This document shows positions 17,888 through 25,330 of a stretch of 39,247 bases of DNA, in pieces. The translations under genes and the position numbers were made by a program. This stretch comes from Burkholderiales bacterium (GTDB lineage: Bacteria > Pseudomonadota > Gammaproteobacteria > Burkholderiales > Usitatibacteraceae). Within the stretch, counting starts at the first letter, position 1. Each line of letters begins with the position of its first letter. The DNA is taken from positions 1-39,247 of the forward strand of contig JANYBL010000121.1 in the NCBI GenBank assembly GCA_025360815.1, given 5' to 3'. A model generated the notes under the pieces. It did no database searches and was not told the origin of the DNA. It was given only the letters and a program-made list of their open reading frames with translations.

Positions 17888-18886
17888 CTAAGCGCGATCC
17901 GAGACGCGCTCACCCAGCAGGCCGGAGGGGCGGAATCGTAAAACCAAAATTAAAATCACGAACGCATAAACTTCTTTGTAGTTCGAACCAAGCAACGATG
18001 AATTGGCGTTCGCGTCGCACAAACCGGCAAAGCCTGGGAAGTATTGGTTTAGTGTGCAGACGTTCGTCACGTCGCCCATATAGCCAGCACCGAAGGCTTC
18101 GATTAAGCCAATCAAGATGCCGCCGAGCACTGCGCCGCCCAAATTGCCAATACCACCTAGCACTGCCGCAGAGAACGCCTTTAAGCCGAGCAAGAATCCC
18201 ATCTGGTAATACGCTTGGCCGTAATAGCTGCCGATCATCACCCCCGCCACCGCGCCCAGCGCAGCGCCAATCAGGAACGTAAATGAAATGACACTATTGA
18301 CGTTAATGCCCATCAGCCCCGCCACGCTGGCGTTCTGCGATGTTGCCCGCATTGCAATGCCGATACGGGTTTTGTACACCAACGCAATCAGCCCGGCCAT
18401 CATGCCCACTGACAGAATAATAATCGCGATTTGAATATTGGTAATCGTGGCGCTATTGGCGGAGGCCGTGAGCGCGTAGGATTGAGTTGGCACAATTTGC
18501 GGGACGGTAATGTAATTGCGACCCCAGATGAGAAGCGCCAGATGCTGCAGAATAATTGACACGCCGATCGCTGTAATGAGTGGTGCCAGGCGCGGTGCAG
18601 CGCGCAGCGGCTTATAGGCAATACGTTCCACGGTGAAACCGACGAACATACAGGCGGGAATCGCTGCCAACAAGCTCAGTAGCAATATTGCTACCGGGGG
18701 TAGGCCGGAACCGGCCAGTGCAGTGATGACCGAAAACGCCACCATCGCGCCGATCATCACCACTTCGCCATGCGCGAAATTGATGAGCTGGATGATGCCA
18801 TAAACCATGGTGTAGCCCAACGCGACAACGGCATAGACGCAGCCGAGCGTTAAACCGTTGACAAGCTGTTGCAGGAAAGTATCCAT
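17888..18886 (-). CDS. livH: Branched-chain amino acid ABC transporter permease LivH
   Basis: The second permease, 332 residues from ATG 18886. This start (MDTFLQQLVNGLTLG) matches the family's N-terminus. A TTG five codons upstream is also open but unlikely. Motifs include ALGYTMVYGIIQLINFAHGE at the front, the coupling segment KTRIGIAMRATSQN and AVLGGIGNLGGAVLGG. It starts about 40 bp beyond the hairpin terminator that follows livK, so its expression depends on read-through or on its own weak promoter. Confidence 0.95.
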   Translation of the reverse strand: MDTFLQQLVNGLTLGCVYAVVALGYTMVYGIIQLINFAHGEVVMIGAMVAFSVITALAGSGLPPVAILLLSLLAAIPACMFVGFTVERIAYKPLRAAPRLAPLITAIGVSIILQHLALLIWGRNYITVPQIVPTQSYALTASANSATITNIQIAIIILSVGMMAGLIALVYKTRIGIAMRATSQNASVAGLMGINVNSVISFTFLIGAALGAVAGVMIGSYYGQAYYQMGFLLGLKAFSAAVLGGIGNLGGAVLGGILIGLIEAFGAGYMGDVTNVCTLNQYFPGFAGLCDANANSSLLGSNYKEVYAFVILILVLRFRPSGLLGERVSDRA

Positions 18887-18923
18887 TGGCCGCGAAATCA
18901 AAAAATCTAAATCAAAAATCCAA

Positions 18924-18956
18924 TAAAAACGGCACCACGCTGGAAGGCGGGTGCCG
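18924..18956 (-). terminator. Intrinsic terminator between livK and livH
   Basis: On the minus strand CGGCACC pairs with GGTGCCG, extended by an inner CGC/GCG with one bulged base and a 6-base loop, and is followed by TTTTT. It sits 21 bp after the livK stop. Liv operons often make more binding protein than permease; a leaky terminator here would produce that ratio. Strength is not measurable from sequence. Confidence 0.75.
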
Positions 18957-18976
18957 CTTGGATGACGTAACTGCGA

Positions 18977-20299
18977 CTATTTCTTTGGTGCTTCGGCGGG
19001 AGCTGGAACCGCGGCCGGAGCCGCCGCCGCAGTGGCAGCCGCGGTAGCAGTTGCAAGTGCGGCTGCAGGGGCGGCTGTTGGAGCGGCCGCTGCCATTTCA
19101 AACTTAGTGGCCACACCGCCTTTGACAATCGATACCGGAACGAGCTTACCGCCTTCGAGTTTGAAGATGGTGACTTCGGCGTCTTTGCGGTCGCCTTTGG
19201 CATCAAACTCAACTTTGCCGGATGCGCCGGTAAAGCTCACGTTGAAAATTTCCGGGCCAAATTTGGCAGGATCAATGGAATCGGACTTCTTCATGGCTTC
19301 GATCACGGCGTTTGTCGCATCATAGAAGGTAGGTGCGTATTGTTTAACTTCGCCGTATTTAGCGTTAAATTTGGTCAAGAAATCTTTGCTGGCGGCTTGG
19401 GACGGAATGCCGGCTTGCGAGCAAACAAGACCGTTGGCGGCTTCCTGCGCTTTGACAAACATTTCTTCGGTACAGGCACCGTCACCGAATACAAAGATCG
19501 CCTTAATGCCCAGTTCGCGCCCTTGTTTGATCATCGGACCTGCGGTTTGATCCATACCGCCGTAGAAAATAACGTCAGGGTTTTTGGCTTTCACCTTGGT
19601 TAACACCGATTTGAAATCGGTTTCGGTGTCGGTGGTACGCTCGCGGCCGACGATGGCAACTTTTGCGCCCTTAAGCGTTTTTTCAACTTCGTTCGCCAAG
19701 CCTTCGCCGTAGGCTGTTTTGTCGTCAACCAACGCGACTTTTTTGGCTTTGATTTCACCGGCGATATAAGCGGCAACAGCAGGGCCTTGCTGGTCGTCAC
19801 GGGCAACGGTACGGAAGACGGTTTTTAAGCCGCGCTCAGTGATCGTCGGGTTAGTGGCCGAGCCAGTGACCATCGGGATGCCTGCCTTGTTATAGGCTTC
19901 GGACGCTGGCAAGGTTACGCCAGAATTTAGGTGACCGATGACCGCAACGACTTTTGCGTCGATTAGTTTTTGGGCGACGGTGGTGCCGACTTTTGGATCA
20001 CCTTGGTCGTCTTCTGAAATCATTTCAAATTTGACCAGCTTGCCGCCAATTTTAATTTTGGCGTCGTTTGCTTGGGCAATTGCTAAGGCCACGCCGTTTT
20101 CGTTATCTTTACCCAAATGCGGTGTTTTAACCGTTAGTGGGCCTGCGACGCCGAGCTTCACGGTGACGCTGGGCTCAGCGGCTGGTGCCGCTGCTTTCGG
20201 TGCCTCTACTTTGGGCTCTTCTTTACCGCAACCGGCCAAACCGGCAACCAAGCCCGCTGCCAACATGGCGGCAAAGGATAATTTGTAAGATGTTTTCAT
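18977..20299 (-). CDS. livK: Branched-chain amino acid ABC transporter substrate-binding protein (lipoprotein form)
   Basis: Periplasmic receptor of the Liv importer, 440 residues. The signal peptide ends in lipobox LAGC (C24), so it is an anchored lipoprotein; this differs from the soluble E. coli LivK. The mature start is a short A/E/K/P linker, then the bilobed type I fold beginning KLGVAGPLT and including GKDNENGVALA, VVAVIGHLNSGVTLPASEAY and VALVDDKTAYGEGLANE. After the fold comes an extra tail of about 45 residues made almost only of Ala, Pro and Thr. The start is supported by GGAG nine bases upstream. Substrate (Leu/Ile/Val against other amino acids) is inferred from operon context. 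Confidence 0.93.
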   Translation of the reverse strand: MKTSYKLSFAAMLAAGLVAGLAGCGKEEPKVEAPKAAAPAAEPSVTVKLGVAGPLTVKTPHLGKDNENGVALAIAQANDAKIKIGGKLVKFEMISEDDQGDPKVGTTVAQKLIDAKVVAVIGHLNSGVTLPASEAYNKAGIPMVTGSATNPTITERGLKTVFRTVARDDQQGPAVAAYIAGEIKAKKVALVDDKTAYGEGLANEVEKTLKGAKVAIVGRERTTDTETDFKSVLTKVKAKNPDVIFYGGMDQTAGPMIKQGRELGIKAIFVFGDGACTEEMFVKAQEAANGLVCSQAGIPSQAASKDFLTKFNAKYGEVKQYAPTFYDATNAVIEAMKKSDSIDPAKFGPEIFNVSFTGASGKVEFDAKGDRKDAEVTIFKLEGGKLVPVSIVKGGVATKFEMAAAAPTAAPAAALATATAAATAAAAPAAVPAPAEAPKK

Positions 20300-20755
20300 G
20301 CGTTAATCTCCGTTGGTGTGTGAAAGTTGAAGCGATGAATCCAGTTGCAGAAAATTAGACAGGCGTCGGCGCGAATATGTGAATGGGTGCGAATTTGGTG
20401 CGGGTTTTGATTCGAATTTTGCTGGGAATTTTGGGGTTGAGAGCGTGACCTTGGTAAAAAAGACCGATCAAAAAACCACAATCAGCAATTATGCGGATGC
20501 CGATTTGCTGTTGTCAATCAAATCTGTGCTCAAGAACCAATGCAGGTGCAAACCCAACCCTCAACCCAAACACGAGTGCCACGCACGCCAATTGCGAGAT
20601 AGACCGCATATTAACTGATAATGCATCAACAACACACTGACCGCCTGAGGCGTGGGCAGACGTGGGGGACAAGATGTCGCGGGATATTGGCAGAAACGCC
20701 CATAACCCTCATAATTTGGGAATACCGTAGCCTATTCGTCTATTTCACGGGGGTC
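20300..20755. other. 456-bp intergenic region upstream of livK
   Basis: No credible gene in this stretch between the divergent livK and the small Trp-rich gene. Short open frames here (for example 20379-20618) have no family-like sequence. It contains the candidate livK promoter (listed separately), several A/T-rich runs, and a GGGGG ribosome-binding-like string just before the plus-strand start at 20756. Confidence 0.5.
20354..20383 (-). promoter_or_regulatory. Candidate sigma-70 promoter for livK
   Basis: Reading the minus strand, TTCACA (20383-20378) and TCTAAT (20359-20354) each match the consensus at five of six positions and are separated by 18 bp. Transcription would start near 20347, leaving a leader of about 48 bases before the ribosome-binding site and ATG at 20299. 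Confidence 0.5.
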
Positions 20756-20986
20756 ATGATGATTTTAGTTATTATTGCGAGCATCATTTTGCTGCTAAAA
20801 ATTGCCGGGATTGCCCCGGTGGCGGGCTTGTCTTGGCTTTGGGTACTGTCGCCTTGGGTGGTTATTTTGGTCTGGTGGGAAGTCATCACGCCGCTCATTG
20901 GTTGGGATAAACACGAAGCCGAGAAAAAAATGCAGAAGGCCGAAAAAGACGCGCAGGAACATAAAAAAAAGCAGCGCGGATTTTAG
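20756..20986 (+). CDS. Small Trp-rich membrane protein (TIGR04438-like)
   Basis: I place the start at ATG 20756 (76 residues). The frame is open to 20621, but the upstream residues look non-coding, and the GGGGG run just before 20756 can serve as ribosome-binding site. Layout: TM1 about 3-22 (ILVIIASIILLLKIAGIAPV), then SWLWVLSPWVVILVWWEVI as TM2, then a charged helical tail (AEKKMQKAEKDAQEHKKK). The tryptophans around the second helix and the basic tail match the small Trp-rich protein family of betaproteobacteria. Its function is unknown. Confidence 0.75.
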   Translation: MMILVIIASIILLLKIAGIAPVAGLSWLWVLSPWVVILVWWEVITPLIGWDKHEAEKKMQKAEKDAQEHKKKQRGF

Positions 20987-21020
20987 TCTCGACTAATGGC
21001 GACGCTTTTCGTGCCAACGC

Positions 21021-22403
21021 CTAACCCTTGAGCGCCGCTCCGGGGGCCAAGCCCAAGGCCAACTCCACGGCCAAAGCGATGCCATGCAAACGCCGATCCT
21101 GCATGGTCTCACCAACGAGCATCAGCCCAACCGGCGCAGCGCCCGGCCGGTGGCATGGTAATGACCAGCATGGCCGGTCCAGCACGTTGAACGGCGCACA
21201 GTTTCGCAGCAAAAGGCTATTGAGCCGATAGAAATTTGCATCCGAGTGGCTCATCTCGGCAATGGTCGGCGCGATGATCGGCACGGTGGGCGCCAGCAGC
21301 GCATCAAAACGCGCCGTCGTTCGGTTTGCCGAGGCGATCAAACGCTGGCGAAGTTGAATCAGCTCCACATAATCAGCTGCCAGCATGTTTGCGCCAAACA
21401 TGAGACGTTTGGCCACCATCGGATCGAATTCGTTGAACCTTGAAATCAATCGCTCGCGATGTAGTGCATAGGCCTCGACGGCTGAGAAATTGGCTTTTTT
21501 GCTACCGTCTATTTCTTCAGCTAATTCGGCGAAGCTAAATTCTTCGATAACCCCGCCTACACTGGAGATCGAGGCAAGGGCAAGCTCAAATGCTGTTGCC
21601 ACTTCGGGCGCCAGATCGTCCAATAAAACCGTGTTGGGGATGCCGAATCGCAAGCCGCGCAATGAAGCCTGCCTGATCGGTTCAGTGGTGGCATCACTGA
21701 CCATCGGACTTGCCATTACGGTATCGAGCAACACGCAACAAGCGACCGAATTGCCCAGTGGGCCAATTGAATCACGCGTGAACGATAGCGGGAAAGCGCC
21801 TTGCAACGGTACCCGCGCTTGTGTTGGCTTGAAGCCGGTGATACCGCAGAGGGCCGCCGGGATGCGGACCGAGCCGCCGGTGTCGGAGCCGATAGTGGCT
21901 GCGGCCATACCGTCGGTCACACTGACCGCGCCGCCAGAGGTAGAGCCGCCAGGAATGCGCTTGTTGGGGCGATCCCACGGATTAAGCGGCGTGCCGTAAT
22001 GGGCGTTAATGCCGTGAGCGCCGTAGGCAAATTCGGTCATATTCGTTCGGCCAATAATGATTGCACCGGCCGCGCGCAGCCGTTCGATCACGGGTGCATC
22101 GGCGGCGGCGGGCGGGGCATCGCGCAAGATGGTTGAGCCAGCGCGAGTGACGTCACCGCGCACATCAAATAAATCTTTTATCGAAATTGGAATGCCCGCC
22201 AAAGACGATGGCACGATGCCATGCGCACGCAGCTTATCGTGCTGTCGAGCGGTGGCGAGGGCAGTATCCGAGTTGACTTTAATGAATGACGATACGCCTT
22301 CCCCGGATGGATCGGCGATCTTGGCGAGGCATGCCTCGGTTAGTTTCTCGGCAGTGGTCGTGCCTGCCGCTAATGCACTTGCGAGTTCTGCGATGGTTTT
22401 CAT
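21021..22403 (-). CDS. Amidase (amidase signature family, GatA-like)
   Basis: A 460-residue amidase-signature enzyme. The Ser-cisSer-Lys triad is complete: K76 in SIKDLFDV, S154 in PGGSTSGGAV and nucleophile S178 in GSDTGGSVR, with the same spacing as in GatA. RAAGAIIIGRTNMTEFAYG is also typical. No gatB or gatC is nearby, and length and C-terminus (PVGLMLVGETMQDRRL) fit stand-alone amidases, so it is probably not part of the tRNA amidotransferase. Possible substrates are aliphatic or aryl amides, or allophanate/biuret-type compounds; these cannot be separated here. Its ATG overlaps the stop of the OsmC-family gene (ATGA), so both are co-translated. Confidence 0.88.
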   Translation of the reverse strand: MKTIAELASALAAGTTTAEKLTEACLAKIADPSGEGVSSFIKVNSDTALATARQHDKLRAHGIVPSSLAGIPISIKDLFDVRGDVTRAGSTILRDAPPAAADAPVIERLRAAGAIIIGRTNMTEFAYGAHGINAHYGTPLNPWDRPNKRIPGGSTSGGAVSVTDGMAAATIGSDTGGSVRIPAALCGITGFKPTQARVPLQGAFPLSFTRDSIGPLGNSVACCVLLDTVMASPMVSDATTEPIRQASLRGLRFGIPNTVLLDDLAPEVATAFELALASISSVGGVIEEFSFAELAEEIDGSKKANFSAVEAYALHRERLISRFNEFDPMVAKRLMFGANMLAADYVELIQLRQRLIASANRTTARFDALLAPTVPIIAPTIAEMSHSDANFYRLNSLLLRNCAPFNVLDRPCWSLPCHRPGAAPVGLMLVGETMQDRRLHGIALAVELALGLAPGAALKG

Positions 22404-22897
22404 GAATCGTCGGCTTCCACCATTTCAGGCTCAGTGGTCACCGGAAAATTGACCGAATTCGCCATAAAGCAATTGGCGTGTGCCTTGATGTGAATATTTC
22501 GGGCATCGTCAAGGTTGGTACCTTTAGGCACGGTCACACGGGGATGAAGCGTAACTTGCTGTAGCGAGATTTTTCCCTCTATGCCGATACCGCCCATTTT
22601 TCCTACGCCCAACTGCCCCACCGCCCGGTCCTCGTAGCGCAAAATCTTGAGCTGCTTTTTTGCCGCAATCGAGAGATAGGTCAGCATATGGCACTGAGCC
22701 AACGACATTAGCATCAGTTCTTCTGGGTTATAGCGTCCGGGGTCACCGCCGTAAAGGGCTGGTGAGGACGCGGCAACACTGGATTTGCCTTCGCTTTGTA
22801 ACGCGCTGTCGCGCGAATAGTCGGTAGCGGGCGGCAATGCTTGCGTTGCGCTGGCCGGGTAAGACAGAGTGATTTGATACAGCTGTGCAGCTTGCAT
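22400..22897 (-). CDS. OsmC family protein (peroxiredoxin-like)
   Basis: From ATG 22897 the product has 165 residues; the open frame runs to 22999, but that part is a low-complexity S/P-rich translation of repeats. The OsmC fold reduces organic hydroperoxides with two cysteines. Here these are C69 in MSLAQCHMLTYL and C143 in HANCFMANSVNFPV, with the conserved glutamates of NPEE (59-60) before the first. The second half shows the expected LHPRVTVP strand and the DDARNIHIKAH helix. It overlaps the amidase start by 3 bp on the minus strand. A detoxification role is inferred from the family; why it is coupled to an amidase is unclear. Confidence 0.85.
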   Translation of the reverse strand: MQAAQLYQITLSYPASATQALPPATDYSRDSALQSEGKSSVAASSPALYGGDPGRYNPEELMLMSLAQCHMLTYLSIAAKKQLKILRYEDRAVGQLGVGKMGGIGIEGKISLQQVTLHPRVTVPKGTNLDDARNIHIKAHANCFMANSVNFPVTTEPEMVEADDS

Positions 22898-22947
22898 GAT
22901 GGGTCTCGTAGGCTTTGTAGGTGCGGCAGAGTTTGGGGATTGCGGAG

Positions 22948-22980
22948 ATGGAGATGGATCTGGGATGGAGATGGATCTGG
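22948..22980 (+). repeat. 16-bp direct repeat upstream of the OsmC gene
   Basis: ATGGAGATGGATCTGG occurs at 22948-22963 and exactly again at 22965-22980 (17-bp period), next to further GGAGATG-like copies. It lies in the leader of the OsmC-amidase transcript, just after the end of parA. It is probably simple-sequence slippage. Confidence 0.8.
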
Positions 22981-23014
22981 ATGTGGGATAAAGGCCCACG
23001 AACGACTACTGTTA

Positions 23015-23644
23015 TTAGTCGCGATTCAACCAATCAATAATCGGCTGCCATTGTTCCACATCTTGAACAACCACTGACGGCGCCAAATCGAAAATCGATT
23101 TGCCTTCAAACGCGGCGGTGACGTAGTTTTGAGTATCGCGCAGATGGGTTAACACCGGCAATTCAACCGGTGCTAAAAAAGCATCGAGCTTCTCAGCCGC
23201 GCGGGTGCGGGCGTCGACGCGCATCCCAACGATGGCAACGGATGTTTTGCCTTTGCGAATCGATTTTTCATCGGCTAGTTCATTTAAAAATTGCCGGGTT
23301 GCGGCGAGATCGAAGCTCGATGGCACAATCGGGACAATTACTTTCTCAACGCGTCTCAGTAGATCCGACAATTTCTCGCCGTGCAATCCAGCGGGTGAAT
23401 CGAGCACCAGCCAGCCGTTACCGGTCTTTTCTTTGGCACTGTCTAATCGGTGAATCAAAGGCAACTGTGCGGGGCGCTGCGAGAGCCAGTGCAACGCCGA
23501 TTTTTGCCGGTCCAAATCCCACAAATAAACATCATCGCCACGCATTTGCCGTGCTGCATGGGCAGCCAAATAACCCGCCAAATTCGTTGATAAGGTTGTC
23601 TTACCGGCGCCGCCTTTGGGGTTGGCGATCAGGATAGTTTTCAT
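23015..23644 (-). CDS. Orphan ParA/MinD-type ATPase
   Basis: A 209-residue deviant-Walker P-loop ATPase. Walker A is KGGAGKTT (10-17) with the signature lysine K10 and phosphate-binding K15. The Walker A' region is LWDLDRQKSALHW and Walker B is WLVLDSPAGLHG; the aspartates are in place. There is no N-terminal HTH, so it is of the small ParA type (type Ib, or ParC/McdA-like positioning ATPase). No parB or other obvious cargo gene is adjacent, and it is too far from any origin markers to be the chromosomal parA. It may position a protein complex, plasmid or organelle. The 353 bp upstream carry repeats and a hairpin described separately. Confidence 0.82.
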   Translation of the reverse strand: MKTILIANPKGGAGKTTLSTNLAGYLAAHAARQMRGDDVYLWDLDRQKSALHWLSQRPAQLPLIHRLDSAKEKTGNGWLVLDSPAGLHGEKLSDLLRRVEKVIVPIVPSSFDLAATRQFLNELADEKSIRKGKTSVAIVGMRVDARTRAAEKLDAFLAPVELPVLTHLRDTQNYVTAAFEGKSIFDLAPSVVVQDVEQWQPIIDWLNRD

Positions 23645-23838
23645 GATATTTTTTCGTTGTGGGATGCTTCAGGATTCAAATAGTGAAAAAAGAGCGCTCA
23701 ACGGCAAAGGCGCGAAACCGCAAGTTATCCGACGAATTTTGCAAATGAATCTGCGAGACAAGTCAGACAAGTAGGATTTGCCAAATGAATTTACCAGATT
23801 CGGCCTCCCCAGTGTCTCCATTCGGAAAATGAAAAAAC

Positions 23839-23896
23839 CCTAGTTCTGGCGGGCATTTTAAAGGAGTTTACCTTTAAGATGCCCGCCAGAACTAGG
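23839..23896 (-). terminator. Long hairpin, probable terminator of the desaturase gene
   Basis: Arms of 26 bases (23839-23864 and 23871-23896) are inverted copies with a single T/C difference that still allows a G-U pair; the loop is AGTTTA. On the minus strand, which is the desaturase transcript, it is followed by GGGTTTTTTC, as expected of a Rho-independent terminator. Such a long near-perfect stem is unusual for a plain terminator and could also be a mobile palindromic element. Confidence 0.65.
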
Positions 23897-23930
23897 ATTT
23901 ACTTTTTAAAGCGCAGCGGCGTCGGGAAAT

Positions 23931-23995
23931 GTTATGTCGACGTTTTAAGGACGTTATGTGGACGTTATGTAGACGTTATGTGGACGTTACATGGA
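23931..23995. repeat. 11-bp tandem array, six units
   Basis: Units on the plus strand are GTTATGTCGAC, GTTTTAAGGAC, GTTATGTGGAC, GTTATGTAGAC, GTTATGTGGAC and a partial GTTACATGGA. The period is exactly 11 bp, about one helical turn, so each unit shows the same face of the DNA. The array ends 2 bp from the desaturase stop codon. There are no spacers, so it is not CRISPR. It may be an iteron-like binding site or slippage. Confidence 0.85.
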
Positions 23996-23997
23996 AG

Positions 23998-24912
23998 CTA
24001 TATCGCGCTCGCGACCACAATCTTTGCCGGGGCCAGTTTTGCGATCATCTCTTTACGGAATTTATTTAAATCCGTCGAGGTCTCAAAGGAGCGATCAAAC
24101 AGATTCGACATTTGCTTCAAAATCCCGCCAACGACACGGTTTTCCCATACTTTATCGAATTTAATTTGCGAATCAAGCCAATGCTCTAGCCACTCCGGGT
24201 TCGGCAACCGCGATTGCACAGTGTCGTTAGGGAACAGGCTCTGATTCACATGCAAGTTGGTGGGGTGCAACGGCTTGCCGCTTTTGCCCGAGCTTGCCAT
24301 CAGCACGCCGATTTTAGCGAACGCGATTTGTGCCTCAGTGCCGACTTTGGCGATAGCACGTTTCATGTAGCGAAAATATGCGCCGGCGTGGCGAGCTTCG
24401 TCTTTGGAAATCGTATCGTAGATTTTTTTAATCACGGGTTCGGTATGCCACTCAGAAGCCCGGCGATACCATTGCGTGAGACGAATTTCGCCGCAAAAAT
24501 GCAGCATCAGCGTCTCCATAGCGGGAGCGGGATCAAACTGAAAACGTACTGCATGCAGCTCTTCCTCGGTCGGCACCAGATCCGGACGAAACCGTTTCAG
24601 GTATTCCATCAGCACCAATGAGTGCTTTTGCTCCTCATAGAACCAAATCGACATGAATGCAGAAAAATCGCTATCGTCCTGGTTGTCGCGCAGGAACATT
24701 TCGGTAGCAGGGAGCGCCGACCATTCAGTAATGGCGTTCATTTTGATGGTGATTGCCTGCTCGTCGGTCAGCTGGACCGGATCAAAAGTGTCCCACGGAA
24801 TGTCGCGCTCCATGTTCCAGCGTGATTTTTCAAGATCACGGAACAATTCTGGGTAGAGCATCGGACCGGCGGAAACCGGCGTTTGGTTAGTTTGCATAAT
24901 GTGTGTATCCAT
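23998..24912 (-). CDS. Di-iron ferritin-like protein, acyl-ACP desaturase (FA_desaturase_2)-like
   Basis: From ATG 24912 (304 residues; the open frame reaches 24960) the protein shows the four-helix di-iron carboxylate pattern. E63 or E71 lies in ITEWSALPATEMFL, EEQKH supplies E94 and H97, E142 sits in CGEIRLTQWY, and DEARH supplies E172 and H175. These two ExxH motifs match soluble acyl-ACP desaturases, which place a double bond in acyl chains. A role as another di-iron oxygenase is possible. Length is normal and no signal peptide is seen. It is divergent from the lipid-modification cluster that starts at 25331, which supports a lipid substrate. A strong hairpin terminator lies 102 bp downstream. 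Confidence 0.78.
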   Translation of the reverse strand: MDTHIMQTNQTPVSAGPMLYPELFRDLEKSRWNMERDIPWDTFDPVQLTDEQAITIKMNAITEWSALPATEMFLRDNQDDSDFSAFMSIWFYEEQKHSLVLMEYLKRFRPDLVPTEEELHAVRFQFDPAPAMETLMLHFCGEIRLTQWYRRASEWHTEPVIKKIYDTISKDEARHAGAYFRYMKRAIAKVGTEAQIAFAKIGVLMASSGKSGKPLHPTNLHVNQSLFPNDTVQSRLPNPEWLEHWLDSQIKFDKVWENRVVGGILKQMSNLFDRSFETSTDLNKFRKEMIAKLAPAKIVVASAI

Positions 24913-25330
24913 TTGATTTAGACCTAGAATAACGAAATTTGTGCGGAATAGCCATGCCAATCAGCTGACGTTGCCGTAGGAGTCGATGTCGACCCTGAAG
25001 GTAACACCAACAACATTCACGCCATCATTAGGGGCGCGCTAAGAAAGACGTTGAGGTTCGCGCGTTAGAAGATGTTAGTGCAACCTTCATATTTAGTGTC
25101 AATAATGAATCCAGCTTAATTTGTTGTGCGTATTATCAAAGGTGACTGATTGGACTTATTTTATACTAATGAGTATATTTCGTTAAAGAATATTGGCAAC
25201 AACAGTAGATTCTACGTAAACAATCTGGCAATAGATGTGCAATAACGCATGCTACCGCGTTCCGATTTAGCCTAAAGACAACGACTCCACCAGCCTTCTG
25301 CCCACCAAAACATATGAACAAAGCATTGCA
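24913..25330. other. 418-bp divergent promoter region, A/T-rich
   Basis: No gene. The sequence becomes A/T-rich between about 25090 and 25220, as expected for promoters serving the desaturase (minus) and the FAD oxidoreductase operon (plus). A perfect 6-4-6 palindrome at 25162-25177 is listed separately. The last bases before ATG 25331 have no strong ribosome-binding site. Confidence 0.5.
25150..25179 (+). promoter_or_regulatory. Palindrome overlapping a candidate promoter
   Basis: TATACT (25162-25167), spacer AATG, AGTATA (25172-25177) form a perfect inverted repeat. On the plus strand it lies between TTGGAC (25150) and TATATT (25174), spaced 18 bp, a plausible but weak promoter. A dyad between the boxes is the arrangement used by MerR-type regulators. 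The same dyad could serve the minus strand, where TATACT itself resembles a -10 box. Confidence 0.35.

Larger units (their letters stand above)
23645..23997. other. 353-bp intergenic region with repeats, hairpin and 11-bp array
   Basis: No gene. Going from parA outward it holds two GACAAGT copies 9 bp apart (23757-23763, 23766-23772), two similar AAATGAAT-containing stretches around them, a 26-bp-arm hairpin (23839-23896) and an 11-bp-period tandem array (23931-23995) reaching the desaturase stop codon. A short plus-strand frame through this region (23879-24244) is repeat-derived and not credible. Confidence 0.6.

Noticed and set aside
20379-20618. 79-codon plus-strand frame upstream of the small Trp-rich gene
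   Set aside because: It overlaps the livK promoter region and has no recognisable domain.
21021-22403. GatA subunit of the tRNA amidotransferase
   Set aside because: No gatB/gatC beside it, and the C-terminal part fits stand-alone amidases; I kept the general amidase call.
23931-23995. CRISPR array
   Set aside because: Units are 11 bp head to tail with no spacers and no cas genes nearby.
23879-24244. 121-codon plus-strand frame through the 11-bp array
   Set aside because: Its N-terminal part is only a translation of the tandem repeat and the rest is antisense to the desaturase.
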